A stretch of DNA of 36,513 bases from Acidimicrobiaceae bacterium (GCA_003140595.1 PLKG01000140.1:1-36513), one strand, 5' to 3'. Positions 15,494 through 24,956 are shown, counted from the first letter of the stretch. A program made the numbers and translations. The notes: generated by a model from the letters alone, not told the origin.

Positions 15494-17983
15494 ATGGTGT
15501 CTCGCACCTTTGAGGGCCCTCCTCGGGAGGAGATTGACCAGGCCGTCTTCACACTTAACCGCGAGCTGCGCTACACGGCGTTCAATCGGGTTCACGCTGC
15601 CAACATGAAAGAGGCTTACGGCACCGAGATCGTCCTCGGTGGCCGGATTGTCGATTACCAGAGCGTCGCAGTTGATCGCGAAACCATGCAGGCCGACCTC
15701 AAACGTGCGCTCGCCGGCGAGCGTCGCGTCTTCGGCGTCTGTCGCGGAAAGCCGGGACATGAGCTTAAGTTCGGTGTCGTGTATGAGCCGCTACTAGATG
15801 CGAAAGCCGCAATCGTCGGTGTTACTGGGTACGGCTGCGACCTCACAGCGCAGCAGGCCACCAAAGACAATCTGTCTGCAAGTGAGGAGTGGTATCGAGA
15901 CCTATTCAATAACGCAATCGAGGGCATTTATCAGGCCTCCCTCGGGGGCAAGATACTTGCAGCAAATGAGGCTTTTGCCGCAATGCTCGGATACAGCTCG
16001 GCAACGGAGGTTCTCGGTAAAACAGCCGACTCGGCTCATCAGGTCTGGGTGGACCCGGATGAACGGCGCCGCTTCGGAGAAGTGCTCCTGGATCTTGGGA
16101 CAGTCCGCGACTACGAGTGCCGATTCTTTCGCAGAGATGGAAGTTCGGTGTGGGTATCGGTCAGCAGTCATCTCGTCCTTGGACCAGACGGAGAGGGACT
16201 TCGCTACGAGGGATTTGTGGAGGACATCACCGAGCGCAAGCTTGCCGAAGCAGCCTTACGCGAGAGCGAGGCCGCTCGTGACGTGACCGAGCGGGTCGCG
16301 CGCGTCGGCAGCTGGCGCGTCGATGTTGTGACGAATCAGGTCCGCTGGTCGAAAGGGATGTTCGCACTCTTCGATATCGACCCCGGTGAGTTGGACGCCG
16401 ATGAGACGTCCATCTTGACGACGCGCATTCGTACCGATGACCAGGACTCAGTCCTGTTGGCGCGTGCCACCGCTTTAGAAACTGGTGAGTTGTCAGCGGT
16501 CGAGTTCCGCGTCGTGCACAGAGACGGTAGTGAGCACATCCTTTTCGGCGAGGTCGCAACTGAGCGCGACGAGACTGGCAAAGCGGTCGCGTTGACCGGC
16601 TATTACCAGGACGTCACCGACGAGCGGGAAGCAGCGTCGCGGCTCGAAGCGGTCGTCGCCGAGTGGCGCGAGACCTTCGACGCGATGGGAAGCTCGGTCG
16701 TCATTTTCGACCGCGACGGCCTGATCGTGCGCTGCAACACTGCCACTTCGAGACTGACAGGCCGCGACTTCGAGGACATCATCGGGCATCGCTGTGACGA
16801 CGTATTTCATGATGACGGAGGTTCTGACTACCCGCGAGAGCCCTCGTTCAGGACGGGAGCAGTCGAGACATCGGTCGTGAGACATGGTGGCCGTTGGCTG
16901 AGGCTCACCTTCACCTCGCGTCCAGACGACGCTGGCCAGGTCAGCGGAGGCATCGGCGTCGTCACCGACATCACCCAGCTACTGGAGGGTAAGCAGGCCG
17001 CTGTAGAGCGCACGCACTTCCTCGAGGAGCTCCTGGAGGCCGTCCCGCTGCCCATGTTCTTCCTGGATGCCTCTTTGCATTACGTGGGCTGCAACAACGC
17101 CTACGCTGCCTCCTTCGGTCGCTCCAAGGAAGATGTCATCGGCATGACAGTGTTCGAGGTCACCTCAGCTGAGTATGCGCAGCGCTTCGATGCCTCCGAC
17201 CGCGACCTGCTTGCTCACCCAGACCTGCCCGCTGAAGAACAGTTCGAGTGGCCTGGCCCGGACGGCAGTCCCCTTCAAACACTGACACACAAGGCAGTCT
17301 TCACTGACGTCGCAGGAAAGCCAGCAGGAATCGTCGGCGTCAATCTCGATGTCACCGAAATCCGCCGTGCCGAACAGGAACTAGCGTCCAGCGCCGAGCG
17401 ACTAGCGCTTACCCTCGAGGGGGCGGTAACTGCTCTCGGTGCTACCACCGAGCTGCGCGACCCTTACACGGCGGGTCACCAGCGACGAGTGGCCGAATTC
17501 GCGTGCGCGATAGCCCGTGAGCTTGGCTGGAATGAGCAAAGCGTCGCGTCGCTGCGCATTGCTGCCGTCCTGCACGACATCGGAAAGACCGTCGTGCCGG
17601 CCGAGATCCTCTCAAAGCCGGGACGCCTCAGCGAGATAGAGATGCAGCTCATCCGCCAGCACGCCGCCGCCGGAGCCGAGATCGTCGGTTCCATTGGCTT
17701 CGAGCGAAACGTGGCGGAGATCATCCACCAGCACCACGAGCGCCTCGACGGCTCCGGCTACCCGGATGGGCTCCGAGACGGAGAGATCCTCATGGGGGCG
17801 CGCATCCTGGCTGTTGCCGACGTCGTAGAGGCCATGGTCAGTCACCGGCCCTACCGGCCAGCGCTGCCCATCGAGGTGGCCCTGGCCGAGCTCAAGAACG
17901 GTTGCGGCACGCTCTACGACGCGGAAAGTTGTGAGATTGCCACCAAGCTCATCCGCGAGAGGAGGTTTACATTCACAAAGTAG
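15494..17983 (+). CDS. Multi-PAS sensor with HD-GYP c-di-GMP phosphodiesterase output
   Basis: 829 residues from ATG 15494 with GAGGAG upstream. There are about five PAS-type sensor domains: roughly 17-118, 133-252 (FNNAIEGIYQASLGGKILAA, with the PAC tail EGFVEDITERKLAE), 265-375 (ending YYQDVTDERE), 385-500 (FDAMGSSVVIFDRDGLIVRC) and 505-630 (LLEAVPLPMFFLDASLHYVG). The C-terminal HD-GYP domain (about 638-825) has TAGHQRRVAEFA, HDIGK at 694-698, then HQHHERLDGSGYPDG with G-Y-P at 755-757; the metal-ligand residues are all present. HD-GYP enzymes hydrolyse c-di-GMP to GMP or pGpG. No transmembrane helix is seen, so it is a cytosolic sensor. There is no GGDEF domain and no partner gene nearby. 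Confidence 0.92.
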   Translation: MVSRTFEGPPREEIDQAVFTLNRELRYTAFNRVHAANMKEAYGTEIVLGGRIVDYQSVAVDRETMQADLKRALAGERRVFGVCRGKPGHELKFGVVYEPLLDAKAAIVGVTGYGCDLTAQQATKDNLSASEEWYRDLFNNAIEGIYQASLGGKILAANEAFAAMLGYSSATEVLGKTADSAHQVWVDPDERRRFGEVLLDLGTVRDYECRFFRRDGSSVWVSVSSHLVLGPDGEGLRYEGFVEDITERKLAEAALRESEAARDVTERVARVGSWRVDVVTNQVRWSKGMFALFDIDPGELDADETSILTTRIRTDDQDSVLLARATALETGELSAVEFRVVHRDGSEHILFGEVATERDETGKAVALTGYYQDVTDEREAASRLEAVVAEWRETFDAMGSSVVIFDRDGLIVRCNTATSRLTGRDFEDIIGHRCDDVFHDDGGSDYPREPSFRTGAVETSVVRHGGRWLRLTFTSRPDDAGQVSGGIGVVTDITQLLEGKQAAVERTHFLEELLEAVPLPMFFLDASLHYVGCNNAYAASFGRSKEDVIGMTVFEVTSAEYAQRFDASDRDLLAHPDLPAEEQFEWPGPDGSPLQTLTHKAVFTDVAGKPAGIVGVNLDVTEIRRAEQELASSAERLALTLEGAVTALGATTELRDPYTAGHQRRVAEFACAIARELGWNEQSVASLRIAAVLHDIGKTVVPAEILSKPGRLSEIEMQLIRQHAAAGAEIVGSIGFERNVAEIIHQHHERLDGSGYPDGLRDGEILMGARILAVADVVEAMVSHRPYRPALPIEVALAELKNGCGTLYDAESCEIATKLIRERRFTFTK

Positions 17984-18115
17984 CTTCTCGTAGTCACAGG
18001 GCCAGCGGTAGCGAAGTGGAACGCCGTTTGCCCAGTCAGGTTTGGTGTTGCCCCCATTTGGGTGCCTCGCCCTGACACACACCGAGGTCCGGTCTCAGAC
18101 CATCGGCCCGGTTCT
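17984..18115. other. Gap downstream of the HD-GYP gene
   Basis: No gene or clear terminator in this short stretch. It leads directly into the inverted-repeat-bounded block at 18116-18276. Confidence 0.3.
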
Positions 18116-18276
18116 CGGGCGGTAGCAGCGGTAGACGTTCATCAAGGCGCAGCGCGAACGTGAGCGCCCAGGCTCACGAGGAGTAGACATGCATCAAGGC
18201 GCAGCGCGAACGTGAGCGACCAGGCTCACGAATGGAACGTCCGGACAGAGCTCACAGTGCTTGCTGCTACCGCCCG
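18116..18276. repeat. Two tandem 49-bp hairpin repeats bracketed by a 14-bp inverted repeat
   Basis: The outer arms CGGGCGGTAGCAGC (18116-18129) and GCTGCTACCGCCCG (18263-18276) are perfectly complementary. Inside, a 49-base unit occurs twice with period 52 (18131-18179 and 18183-18231), differing at three positions. Each unit begins GTAGAC, contains CATCAAGGCGCAGCGCGAACG and ends in a hairpin with 7-bp stem CGTGAGC/GCTCACG and 6-base loop. No reading frame of interest crosses it. It could be a structured RNA, a protein-binding array or the end of a small non-autonomous element. Confidence 0.7.
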
Positions 18277-19129
18277 GGGCTCACGAAGTCACGCAGAGTC
18301 CCAATGGCCTGGCCTCTTGGGGACATTGCCGCCGAGACTTGAGGGCTGGGATGTCCCTCGCCGGTGGCGGGTACGCGACGCCCTCGGCGAACTGGTCAGC
18401 GCGGGTTCGCCTGGTCGAGGAATCGGAGGCGATCTACCGTGGCGATTCGACCTCGCCATTGGCGATCGGGATCATGATGAACCGGATAGTGGCTCGCTGA
18501 CCACCCGCCACCTCTGCGCAAAGAAGATCCACGGTGATCGGTAGGCGCGCGCTGATCGGTCGTCTCACGGCTTCCTACTGGGGATCGGTCCGGTCGCGGA
18601 TGGCGCCTTCTCAAGAAGCCGAGCTTGTTGGCGGGAAAGTAGAGGTCGCGGGTCAGTCTCCGAAACTCAGTCGGGCTCCGATGCCCGCTCTTGCGATCGC
18701 AGTCTCCGACGTCGGCATGTAAATGCCAACGGTCCGGCACAGCCATTCTGCTGCCGGCGTTCTTTAGCGCGACTGCGAGGTAGGTCGCTTCGTCTGTGGC
18801 ATCTGCGGCTTCCCGACCGCCGCCGATGACGATGCGGTGGCGAAGATGAGGCCCACCTTCTCTCGGGGGTCCTGCGGACGGGAGAGGATGACGAGCGGTC
18901 GAATGCCGGCAAGAAGTCATCGCTCAGCCGCGCGCGCGGCTCGGTTGGGACGACCTTACGCAAGCGAATGTCGCGATGGCCAACACGAGGCTGTTTCCGC
19001 CGGCGGCGGGATTTGAGATCGTCCCTACGTCGGTCACCCCCGGGGGGCGACGGTCCAAGCCACGCCGTGTCAGCGGAGCCCGCCGCCATCAGGTGGGGCG
19101 AGCCAGGCCAGACTGCGCTGCACAATCAT
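18277..19129. other. Decayed stretch with no recognised gene
   Basis: Several open frames of 60-170 codons exist on both strands, but none has a consistent family signature or ribosome site. Fragments look protein-like for 20-40 residues and then lose sense, for example NWSARVRLVEESEAIYRGD on plus near 18390-18450 and DEATYLAVALKNAGSRMAV on minus near 18720-18800. This is what heavily mutated pseudogenes look like. I could not identify the ancestors. Confidence 0.35.
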
Positions 19130-19199
19130 CTTTGGTGTCATTTGGCGCAGCAGCTGTTTGTCCCTGGCGCGCCGGCGGCGTCATGTCGTGACACCAAAG
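19130..19199. repeat. 11-bp perfect inverted repeat upstream of the peptidase gene
   Basis: CTTTGGTGTCA (19130-19140) and TGACACCAAAG (19189-19199) are exact reverse complements 48 bases apart. TTTGGCGC directly inside the left arm has a partial partner in AGCGCCA just after the right arm. The pair ends 78 bases before the peptidase start, so it may be a paired operator, a structured 5' leader or an element end. Confidence 0.5.
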
Positions 19200-19277
19200 C
19201 GCCACTTGCTCGGAGCTGGCCGTCGAGTTGCGCTCACCAGTTGCTAGCATCTAGAGGCTTACAAGGGGGGGATATCT

Positions 19278-20012
19278 ATGACGCTCATGCTCGGACGCAA
19301 GCCGGCAGTTCGCCCAATCGGACTCTCGGACCTCAGGTTCTACACTGCGTCGGACTCGTTTCCGCCGCCACCTCCAACCTTCAATGCACCATCTGGCGTC
19401 GACTGGGGGATGGATGGCAACGACACACTCGGTGACTGCACCATTGCTGGGGTCGATCACCTCATTGCTGCGTGGGACGTGCTGTTCGGAGCTAGCGATC
19501 CGCGGCCTTCGCCCGCCGTGCTCGAGGCTGAGTACCACGTACTGTCACCGGACGACCAGGGCTGCGTCGAGTCCGCTGTGCTTGCGGACTGGCAGAACCC
19601 AGGGCTGTTCGGGCAGACAATTGCTGCCTACGCGCCGCTCAACCACCGTGATGACGTCGAGCTGAAGCAAGGCGTCGCATTCCTCGGTGGTGCATACCTC
19701 GGGATCGCCTGTCCGAATTCGGCGCAGCAACAGTTCTCGCAGCAGCAGCAGACCGGGAACACGGTGCCCTGGACGGTCGTTGCCGGCTCCCATATCGAGG
19801 GCGGTCACTGCATAGTCGCGGTTGGTTACACAGCGGCAGGGCTGCTTTGTGTGACCTGGGGGAGCATCGTCGAGGTGACCTGGGCGTTCCTCCGCAAGTA
19901 CTTGGAAGAGGCTTGGGCGATCGTTAGCCACGAGCTTGCCGAGAAGGGGGCCGATACCCTCGGCCTCAACGTCGCAGCGATCCAGGCTGATCTCGCCGGG
20001 ATCGCCTCCTAG
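19278..20012 (+). CDS. Papain-like (C1-type fold) cysteine peptidase-like protein
   Basis: 244 residues. ATG 19278 lies after a very strong AAGGGGGGG ribosome site. The order of motifs is that of papain-fold enzymes: GNDTLGDCTIAGVDHLIAAW with candidate nucleophile Cys54, later IEGGHCIVAVGYT with His177, then LLCVTWGS followed by TWAFLRKYLEEAWAI. There is no signal peptide or propeptide, so it should act in the cytoplasm or pass through a non-Sec route. The N-terminal proline-rich stretch (PPPPPTF) is unusual. It is followed after 135 bases and two hairpins by a patatin phospholipase on the same strand, suggesting a functional pair. Substrate unknown; transglutaminase-like or inactive scaffolding roles are not excluded. 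Confidence 0.65.
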   Translation: MTLMLGRKPAVRPIGLSDLRFYTASDSFPPPPPTFNAPSGVDWGMDGNDTLGDCTIAGVDHLIAAWDVLFGASDPRPSPAVLEAEYHVLSPDDQGCVESAVLADWQNPGLFGQTIAAYAPLNHRDDVELKQGVAFLGGAYLGIACPNSAQQQFSQQQQTGNTVPWTVVAGSHIEGGHCIVAVGYTAAGLLCVTWGSIVEVTWAFLRKYLEEAWAIVSHELAEKGADTLGLNVAAIQADLAGIAS

Positions 20013-20027
20013 TTGCAGCGAGCGGAC

Positions 20028-20104
20028 CGTCGTGAGGTCCACGACGTCATGTCATGTCTCGGCCGGGAGCCGGGGCGAGTCAAAGCCCGATCGCGAGTCG
20101 GGCT
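20028..20104 (+). promoter_or_regulatory. Two consecutive hairpins between peptidase and patatin genes
   Basis: Hairpin 1: CGTCGTG (20028-20034) with CACGACG (20040-20046), loop AGGTC. Hairpin 2: AGCCCGA (20084-20090) with TCGGGCT (20098-20104), loop TCGCGAG. Both stems are perfect 7-mers. They could be GC-type terminators or attenuators that set the peptidase/patatin ratio; no U-tract follows. Confidence 0.5.
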
Positions 20105-20147
20105 AGGTCGCTGAATGGAGCGGGATCTGTCTCTATAGGGGGAAGCA

Positions 20148-21407
20148 GTGACTGAGGTTACGCAGCAGCAGCCAGTCGAGCGGACCGATGTGGTCATCGA
20201 CAATGCAAGTCCGCTCGGCTATCGGCGGTCGCAGTTCCTTCAACAGCAGTTCGAAACCGCAGTCGCTGACCTGCGAAAGGTCGACCTTTGGACCGATCCC
20301 AAGGGTGAAGAGCGGCTCGTGGCCGACCTCGTGCTCGAAGGCGGAGGTGTCAAGGGCATCGGCTTGGTCGGCGCCGTACTCGCATTGAGCGAAGCCGGCT
20401 ACTCGTTTCCTCGCGTGGCTGGAACCAGTGCGGGAGCAATCGCGGCGACCCTCATTGCGTCGATTGGCAAGGCTGGCAAGCCGATGGTGTCGCTGAGAAC
20501 CTATCTCAGCAACCTCGACTTCAAACAGTTCATGCAGACAGGCCGCGTTGCGCACTGGATATCCGCAATCGGTTCAATCGGAGCGGACGCCGTCGACGCA
20601 TCCGCGTTGATGCGTCGGATGGGTATCTATTCAGGTGACTACCTAGCCGAGTGGCTAGCTCCGATCCTCACCAACGACCTCGGCGTGACGACGTTCGACG
20701 ATCTCAAGATCAGCGAAGCGGACGACCCGGGGATGAGCCTTCCGCCGGAGCGTCGATATCGAGTGGTCGTCCACACGTCCGACATCACTCGGGCTGAGTT
20801 GGTCAGGCTGCCCTGGGACTTCGCCTACTACGGGCTCGAGCGCGATAACGAGCAGGTAGTTAGGGCAGTTCGGGCGTCGATGTCCATCCCGTTCTTCTTC
20901 GAGCCAGTGGTCGTGCAGGCAAGCTCTGCCGACGTAACGATTCCCGGGCCAGGGAACACCTCGATAGTCCAGCATTACGGTGGCGGATCGGTGACCTGGG
21001 TCGATGGTGGCATGCTCGCCAACTTCCCGATCGACGCCTTTGATCGTGTCGACGGCCAGCCCCCGCGCTGGCCAACCATCGGTATCAAGCTGTCGTCGCA
21101 GGCGCTCGAGATGCCAACCACCGTTGCCTGCCACGAAAGCTCGCAAGAGGCGATGCGTTGTCTCCGAACCATGATGAACGAGTGGGACCGATACCACGTC
21201 GATCAAGCGACAGCGGCACGCACAATCTTTGTTGACAACCTAGGTTTGAGCGCCACCCAGTTCGATCTGACGCCCCAGCAGCAGGACCAGCTCTTCCTGA
21301 GCGGCGTGCGGGCCGCCACGTCGTTCCTGATCGAGATGTCGACAGTGGGAGGCGTCCCGCGCACGGTCGAGCAGGCGCGCCGCCTCGCCGTCCGACCGCA
21401 GCACTGA
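20148..21407 (+). CDS. Patatin-like phospholipase
   Basis: 419 residues from GTG 20148 with AGGGGGAA four bases upstream. Patatin hallmarks are in order: the oxyanion loop LVLEGGGVKGIGLVG (63-75), the nucleophile elbow AGTSAGAIAA (S94 in G-T-S-A-G), the helix after it, and VDGGMLANFPIDAF with catalytic D286 in the D-G-G motif. The Ser-Asp dyad is complete, so lipid acyl hydrolase activity is likely. There is no signal peptide or TM helix; it probably reaches the inner face of the membrane. The roughly 55-residue N-terminal extension is not part of the catalytic domain. Patatin enzymes include CapV-type phage-defence effectors as well as housekeeping lipases. No nucleotide cyclase is adjacent, so a CBASS role is not supported; pairing with the peptidase-like gene is the main clue. 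Confidence 0.88.
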   Translation: MTEVTQQQPVERTDVVIDNASPLGYRRSQFLQQQFETAVADLRKVDLWTDPKGEERLVADLVLEGGGVKGIGLVGAVLALSEAGYSFPRVAGTSAGAIAATLIASIGKAGKPMVSLRTYLSNLDFKQFMQTGRVAHWISAIGSIGADAVDASALMRRMGIYSGDYLAEWLAPILTNDLGVTTFDDLKISEADDPGMSLPPERRYRVVVHTSDITRAELVRLPWDFAYYGLERDNEQVVRAVRASMSIPFFFEPVVVQASSADVTIPGPGNTSIVQHYGGGSVTWVDGGMLANFPIDAFDRVDGQPPRWPTIGIKLSSQALEMPTTVACHESSQEAMRCLRTMMNEWDRYHVDQATAARTIFVDNLGLSATQFDLTPQQQDQLFLSGVRAATSFLIEMSTVGGVPRTVEQARRLAVRPQH

Positions 21408-21638
21408 AGAATCGCGTCTTTCGAAAAGGCACCGGCCTTCGATTGTGCACTGCCCAATGACGGCGCGATCGGCAGGTCAACCGGAACCAAGTCCGGGGAG
21501 GGAAGTGGCCCACGCTCAGCCCGGTCGGACCGACAGTGGAGGCTTCCTCGGGATGTCACGTTTGTGGCGCGATGGTCACCCCGATCGCCATCGGGCGGTG
21601 GTGGGCTGGGAGCCGGTGATCGCGCCAGGTGGACTTCC

Positions 21639-23309
21639 TCAGCCGGAGGTTGGGCTGGAGGCTCCCCGGAGGGCGTCGGCGACGACCCGGCGTGCCTCGT
21701 CTTGGATGCGGGCCAAGTGGTCGGCTCCTCGGAACGACTCGGCGTAGATCTTGTACACGTCCTCGGTTCCCGAAGGCCGGGCTGCGAACCAACCGGAGGC
21801 CGTCGTCACCTTGAGCCCTCCGATCGGGGCGCCGTTGCCGGGGGCAGTGGTCAGCTTGGCAGTGATCGGCTCGCCGCCAAGCTCGCTCGCGGTCACCTGT
21901 TCGGGTCGCAGCGCGGCGAGCACAACCTTCTCTTCCCGTGTGGCGGGCGCGTCGATGCGAGCGTAAGCAGGGCTGCCAAAACGGTCGGTGAGGGTCCGGT
22001 AGCGCTGACTTGGTGTACTCCCTGTAGCTGCGGTGATCTCCGAGGCGAGCAGACACAGCAGGATGCCGTCCTTGTCGGTCGTCCACACCGAGCCGTCCCG
22101 GCGCAGGAACGACGCCCCAGCACTTTCCTCCCCACCGAAGCCGATCGTCCCGTCGAGCAAGCCAGCCACGAACCACTTGAACCCGACGGGTACCTCGGTG
22201 AGGCGACGACCGAGGCTGGCGGCGACCCGGTCGATCATGCTCGACGACACGAGCGTCTTGCCGACAGCGGCATCGGCTGGCCATTGCGGGCGGTGATCGA
22301 AGAGGTAGTCGACGGCCACCGCTAGAAAGTGGTTCGGGTTCATCAACCCGTCGTCGGGCGTGACAATGCCATGGCGGTCCGCGTCGGCGTCGTTGCCGGT
22401 CGCGACCTGGAACTGGTTCCGTGCCTTGATCAGCGAAGCCATCGCGTAAGGCGACGAGCAGTCCATGCGAATCTTCCCGTCCCAGTCGAGAGTCATGAAC
22501 CGCCATGTCGCGTCGACCTCGGGGTTCACGACGGTCAGATCAAGGCCGTAGCGGTCACCGATGACGCCCCAGTAGGCAACGCTCGCCCCACCAAGCGGGT
22601 CAGCTCCGATGCGCACGCTGGCACCTGCGATGGCCGCCAGGTCGACAGCCGAGGGGAGGTCGGACACATAGGCGTCGAGGAAGTCATAGACATGGGTCGT
22701 GGCCGCGGTCCGGGCCCGGGCAATGGGGATCCGTCGAACCTCGCGCAGACCGTTCCCAAGCAGGGCATTGGCCCGATCCTGGATCGCCGAGGTCACCTCA
22801 TTTCCGGCCGGACCGCCGTCGGGCGGGTTGTACTTGAACCCGCCATCAGATGGCGGATTGTGGGACGGAGTGACGACGATCCCATCAGCGACTCCGCTTT
22901 TGCGCACTGGGGCGCGGTTGTGGGCCAGCACGGCGTGGGAGAGCGCCGGTGTCGGTGTGAACCCGTCGCGAGAGTCGACGAGGACTGTCACGTCGTTAGC
23001 GGCCAGCACCTCCAAAGCGGTCACCCACGCCGGCTCCGACAGAGCATGAGTGTCCCGGGCTAGGAACAAAGGACCGTCGGTGCCGGCCCGGGCCCGATAG
23101 TCGCAGATCGCCTGGGTGGTGGCGGCAATGTGGTCGTCGTTGAAGCTAGTTCGCAGACTCGACCCTCGGTGCCCGGAGGTGCCGAACGACACCCGTTGGT
23201 CAGGAACCGACGGGTCGGGATGCTCGCTGTAGTAAGCGGTGACGAGGCGAGCGATGTCGACGAGGTCGGACGGCTCGGCGGGCTGTCCGGCACGGGAATC
23301 AGTTGGCAC
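21639..23309 (-). CDS. pgm: Phosphoglucomutase (alpha-D-glucose-phosphate specific)
   Basis: 556 residues from GTG 23309, which has AAGGAGA upstream; a longer frame to 23357 lacks a ribosome site. It interconverts glucose-1-phosphate and glucose-6-phosphate. Domain 1 begins near [17 protein letters not shown] (40-56) and carries the phospho-serine loop [11 protein letters not shown] (Ser149). The Mg-binding loop is [10 protein letters not shown] (305-314), the sugar-binding loop is [10 protein letters not shown] (392-401), and the phosphate-binding loop is [12 protein letters not shown] near the C-terminus. All key residues are present. It lies 225 bases downstream of zwf on the same strand, joining glycogen/trehalose turnover to the pentose-phosphate entry point. 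Confidence 0.95.
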   Translation of the reverse strand: MPTDSRAGQPAEPSDLVDIARLVTAYYSEHPDPSVPDQRVSFGTSGHRGSSLRTSFNDDHIAATTQAICDYRARAGTDGPLFLARDTHALSEPAWVTALEVLAANDVTVLVDSRDGFTPTPALSHAVLAHNRAPVRKSGVADGIVVTPSHNPPSDGGFKYNPPDGGPAGNEVTSAIQDRANALLGNGLREVRRIPIARARTAATTHVYDFLDAYVSDLPSAVDLAAIAGASVRIGADPLGGASVAYWGVIGDRYGLDLTVVNPEVDATWRFMTLDWDGKIRMDCSSPYAMASLIKARNQFQVATGNDADADRHGIVTPDDGLMNPNHFLAVAVDYLFDHRPQWPADAAVGKTLVSSSMIDRVAASLGRRLTEVPVGFKWFVAGLLDGTIGFGGEESAGASFLRRDGSVWTTDKDGILLCLLASEITAATGSTPSQRYRTLTDRFGSPAYARIDAPATREEKVVLAALRPEQVTASELGGEPITAKLTTAPGNGAPIGGLKVTTASGWFAARPSGTEDVYKIYAESFRGADHLARIQDEARRVVADALRGASSPTSG

Positions 23310-23534
23310 GGCGAGGTCTCCTTGGTGTCGGCCTGGCAGGTCGATGATCGCAGACACCGCGCGGTCGCTGCCGGCGGTGACAGTCCTCCGAAGCTAATGC
23401 CGGTCGTGGCGATCATCCAGCGCGCAGACAAGCGAGGCGGCGTTGCTTGGGGAGCTGTCGCGGTGGGCGCGATGCCGGTGCCAAGCCCGGTCCATCGTTT
23501 GTGGAGAGCCCGGGTTCTTCGTCGTTACTTCAAG

Positions 23535-24953
23535 TCATTGCCCTTGTGTCGACTCCAGTACCGGGTTGAGCCAGGACCCGGGATGTGCGACGAGGGCGTC
23601 CGCTTGCTTGGGTCCCCAGCTGCCAGGCGTGTACAGGTGGGCGCGGTCGTGGTTCTCGAGAACAGGATCGACTACTGCCCAGGCGGCCTCGACAGCGTCC
23701 TCGCGGGTGAACAGAGCTCCGGAGCCTTCCAGAGCGTCGGCCAGCAGGCGCTCGTAGGGTTGTTCCGCGTCTGCTTGCGCGTTGAGCAACATGAGCTCGC
23801 GCTGATCGCCGACGAACTCCTCGCCCGGATGCTTGACCCGGGCTGCGAGCGCGATCTCCGGGTTGGGCGAGAGCCGGAAACGCAGATAGTTGGCCCGGCC
23901 GTCTGCGGGCGCGGAGTCGGTGAACAGAGCCTGTGGAGGCGGCTTCAGCTCCACCAGCACCTCCGCAGCGGTCTCGGCCAGGCACTTGCCGGACCGCAGG
24001 TACCACGGGACGCCCGCCCAACGCCACGAGTCGATGAACAGCCGGAGAGCGCAGAATGTCTCCACGTCCGAATCCTTCGCCACGCCCGCTTCGTCGCGGT
24101 AGCCGGTGAACTGACCGCGGACGACGTCGTGGGTGCCCAGGGGTCGCATGGCCCTGAACACGTTGAACTTCTCGTTTTGCACCGCGCTCATGCCCTGGTA
24201 CGCCGGGGGCTCCATCGCGAGCAGCGCGACAACCTGGAACAAATGGTTCTCAACAACGTCCCTCAGACAGCCAGCGGTCTCGTAGAAGGCACCCCGGCCT
24301 TGCACCCCGATCCGCTCGGCCAGGGTGATCTGCACCGACGCGACATAGTTCCGGTTCCAGATCGGTTCGAGAAACGAGTTGGCGAAACGGAAGTAGAGGA
24401 GGTTCATGATCTCCTCTTTGCCGAGGAAGTGATCGATGCGGAAGATCGCGGACTCGGCGAACGCGGAGCGAACAACGCGGTTCAGCTCCCGCGCCGAGGC
24501 GAGGTCGCGCCCGAACGGCTTCTCGACGATGACCCGTGCGTCGTGAGTCAGTCCCGCGCCACGCAGTCCCTGGATCACCGTCGCGAACAGCGAGGGCGGA
24601 ATGGCGAGGTAGTAGGCAGGGCGGCGCGAACCGCCCAGTTCCTGCTTGAGAGCCATGAACGTGTTGGGGTCGGCGTAATCGCCATCGACGTATCCCAGTA
24701 GCGATAGAAGTCGATCAAGGGCGACGGCGTCACCGGCACCCATGTCGGCCACCTGAATGCTGTCCCGCGCGTAGTCGCGAAGCTGTGGCAGGCCCCACTT
24801 GGAGGATGCCACGCCGATCACAGGGACGTCCAAGGTGCCGTGCTTCACCATCTGGTGGAGAGCAGGAAAGATCATTTTGTGAGCGAGATCGCCCGTCGCG
24901 CCGAAGAACACAAACGCGTCGGCCGCGGCCAGACCTCCATCGATATCGTCCAT
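23535..24953 (-). CDS. zwf: Glucose-6-phosphate 1-dehydrogenase
   Basis: 472 residues from ATG 24953, five bases after AGGGG; ATG 24956 overlaps it and the frame stays open to 25013. It oxidises glucose-6-phosphate with NAD(P)+ to 6-phosphogluconolactone. The dinucleotide-binding motif is FFGATGDLAHK (16-26), VIVEKPFGRDL is at 141-151, and the active-site signature RIDHFLGKE (172-180, with catalytic His175) is intact. The length fits bacterial Zwf. No opcA or pgl gene adjoins; pgm follows downstream on the same strand. Confidence 0.95.
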   Translation of the reverse strand: MDDIDGGLAAADAFVFFGATGDLAHKMIFPALHQMVKHGTLDVPVIGVASSKWGLPQLRDYARDSIQVADMGAGDAVALDRLLSLLGYVDGDYADPNTFMALKQELGGSRRPAYYLAIPPSLFATVIQGLRGAGLTHDARVIVEKPFGRDLASARELNRVVRSAFAESAIFRIDHFLGKEEIMNLLYFRFANSFLEPIWNRNYVASVQITLAERIGVQGRGAFYETAGCLRDVVENHLFQVVALLAMEPPAYQGMSAVQNEKFNVFRAMRPLGTHDVVRGQFTGYRDEAGVAKDSDVETFCALRLFIDSWRWAGVPWYLRSGKCLAETAAEVLVELKPPPQALFTDSAPADGRANYLRFRLSPNPEIALAARVKHPGEEFVGDQRELMLLNAQADAEQPYERLLADALEGSGALFTREDAVEAAWAVVDPVLENHDRAHLYTPGSWGPKQADALVAHPGSWLNPVLESTQGQ

Positions 24954-24956
24954 CAT

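Noticed and set aside
18131-18231. CRISPR array
   Set aside because: Only two copies, no spacer variation (3-base gap between units), internal hairpin unlike CRISPR repeats and no cas genes.
18396-18920. 174-codon minus-strand frame in the decayed stretch
   Set aside because: Protein-like for about 40 residues only, no ribosome site, no family; two other frames are also open because of high GC.
20148-21407. Patatin as a CapV effector of a CBASS system
   Set aside because: No CD-NTase, Cap2/Cap3 or other signalling gene is adjacent; the nearest nucleotidyl cyclase is class III and 16 kb away.
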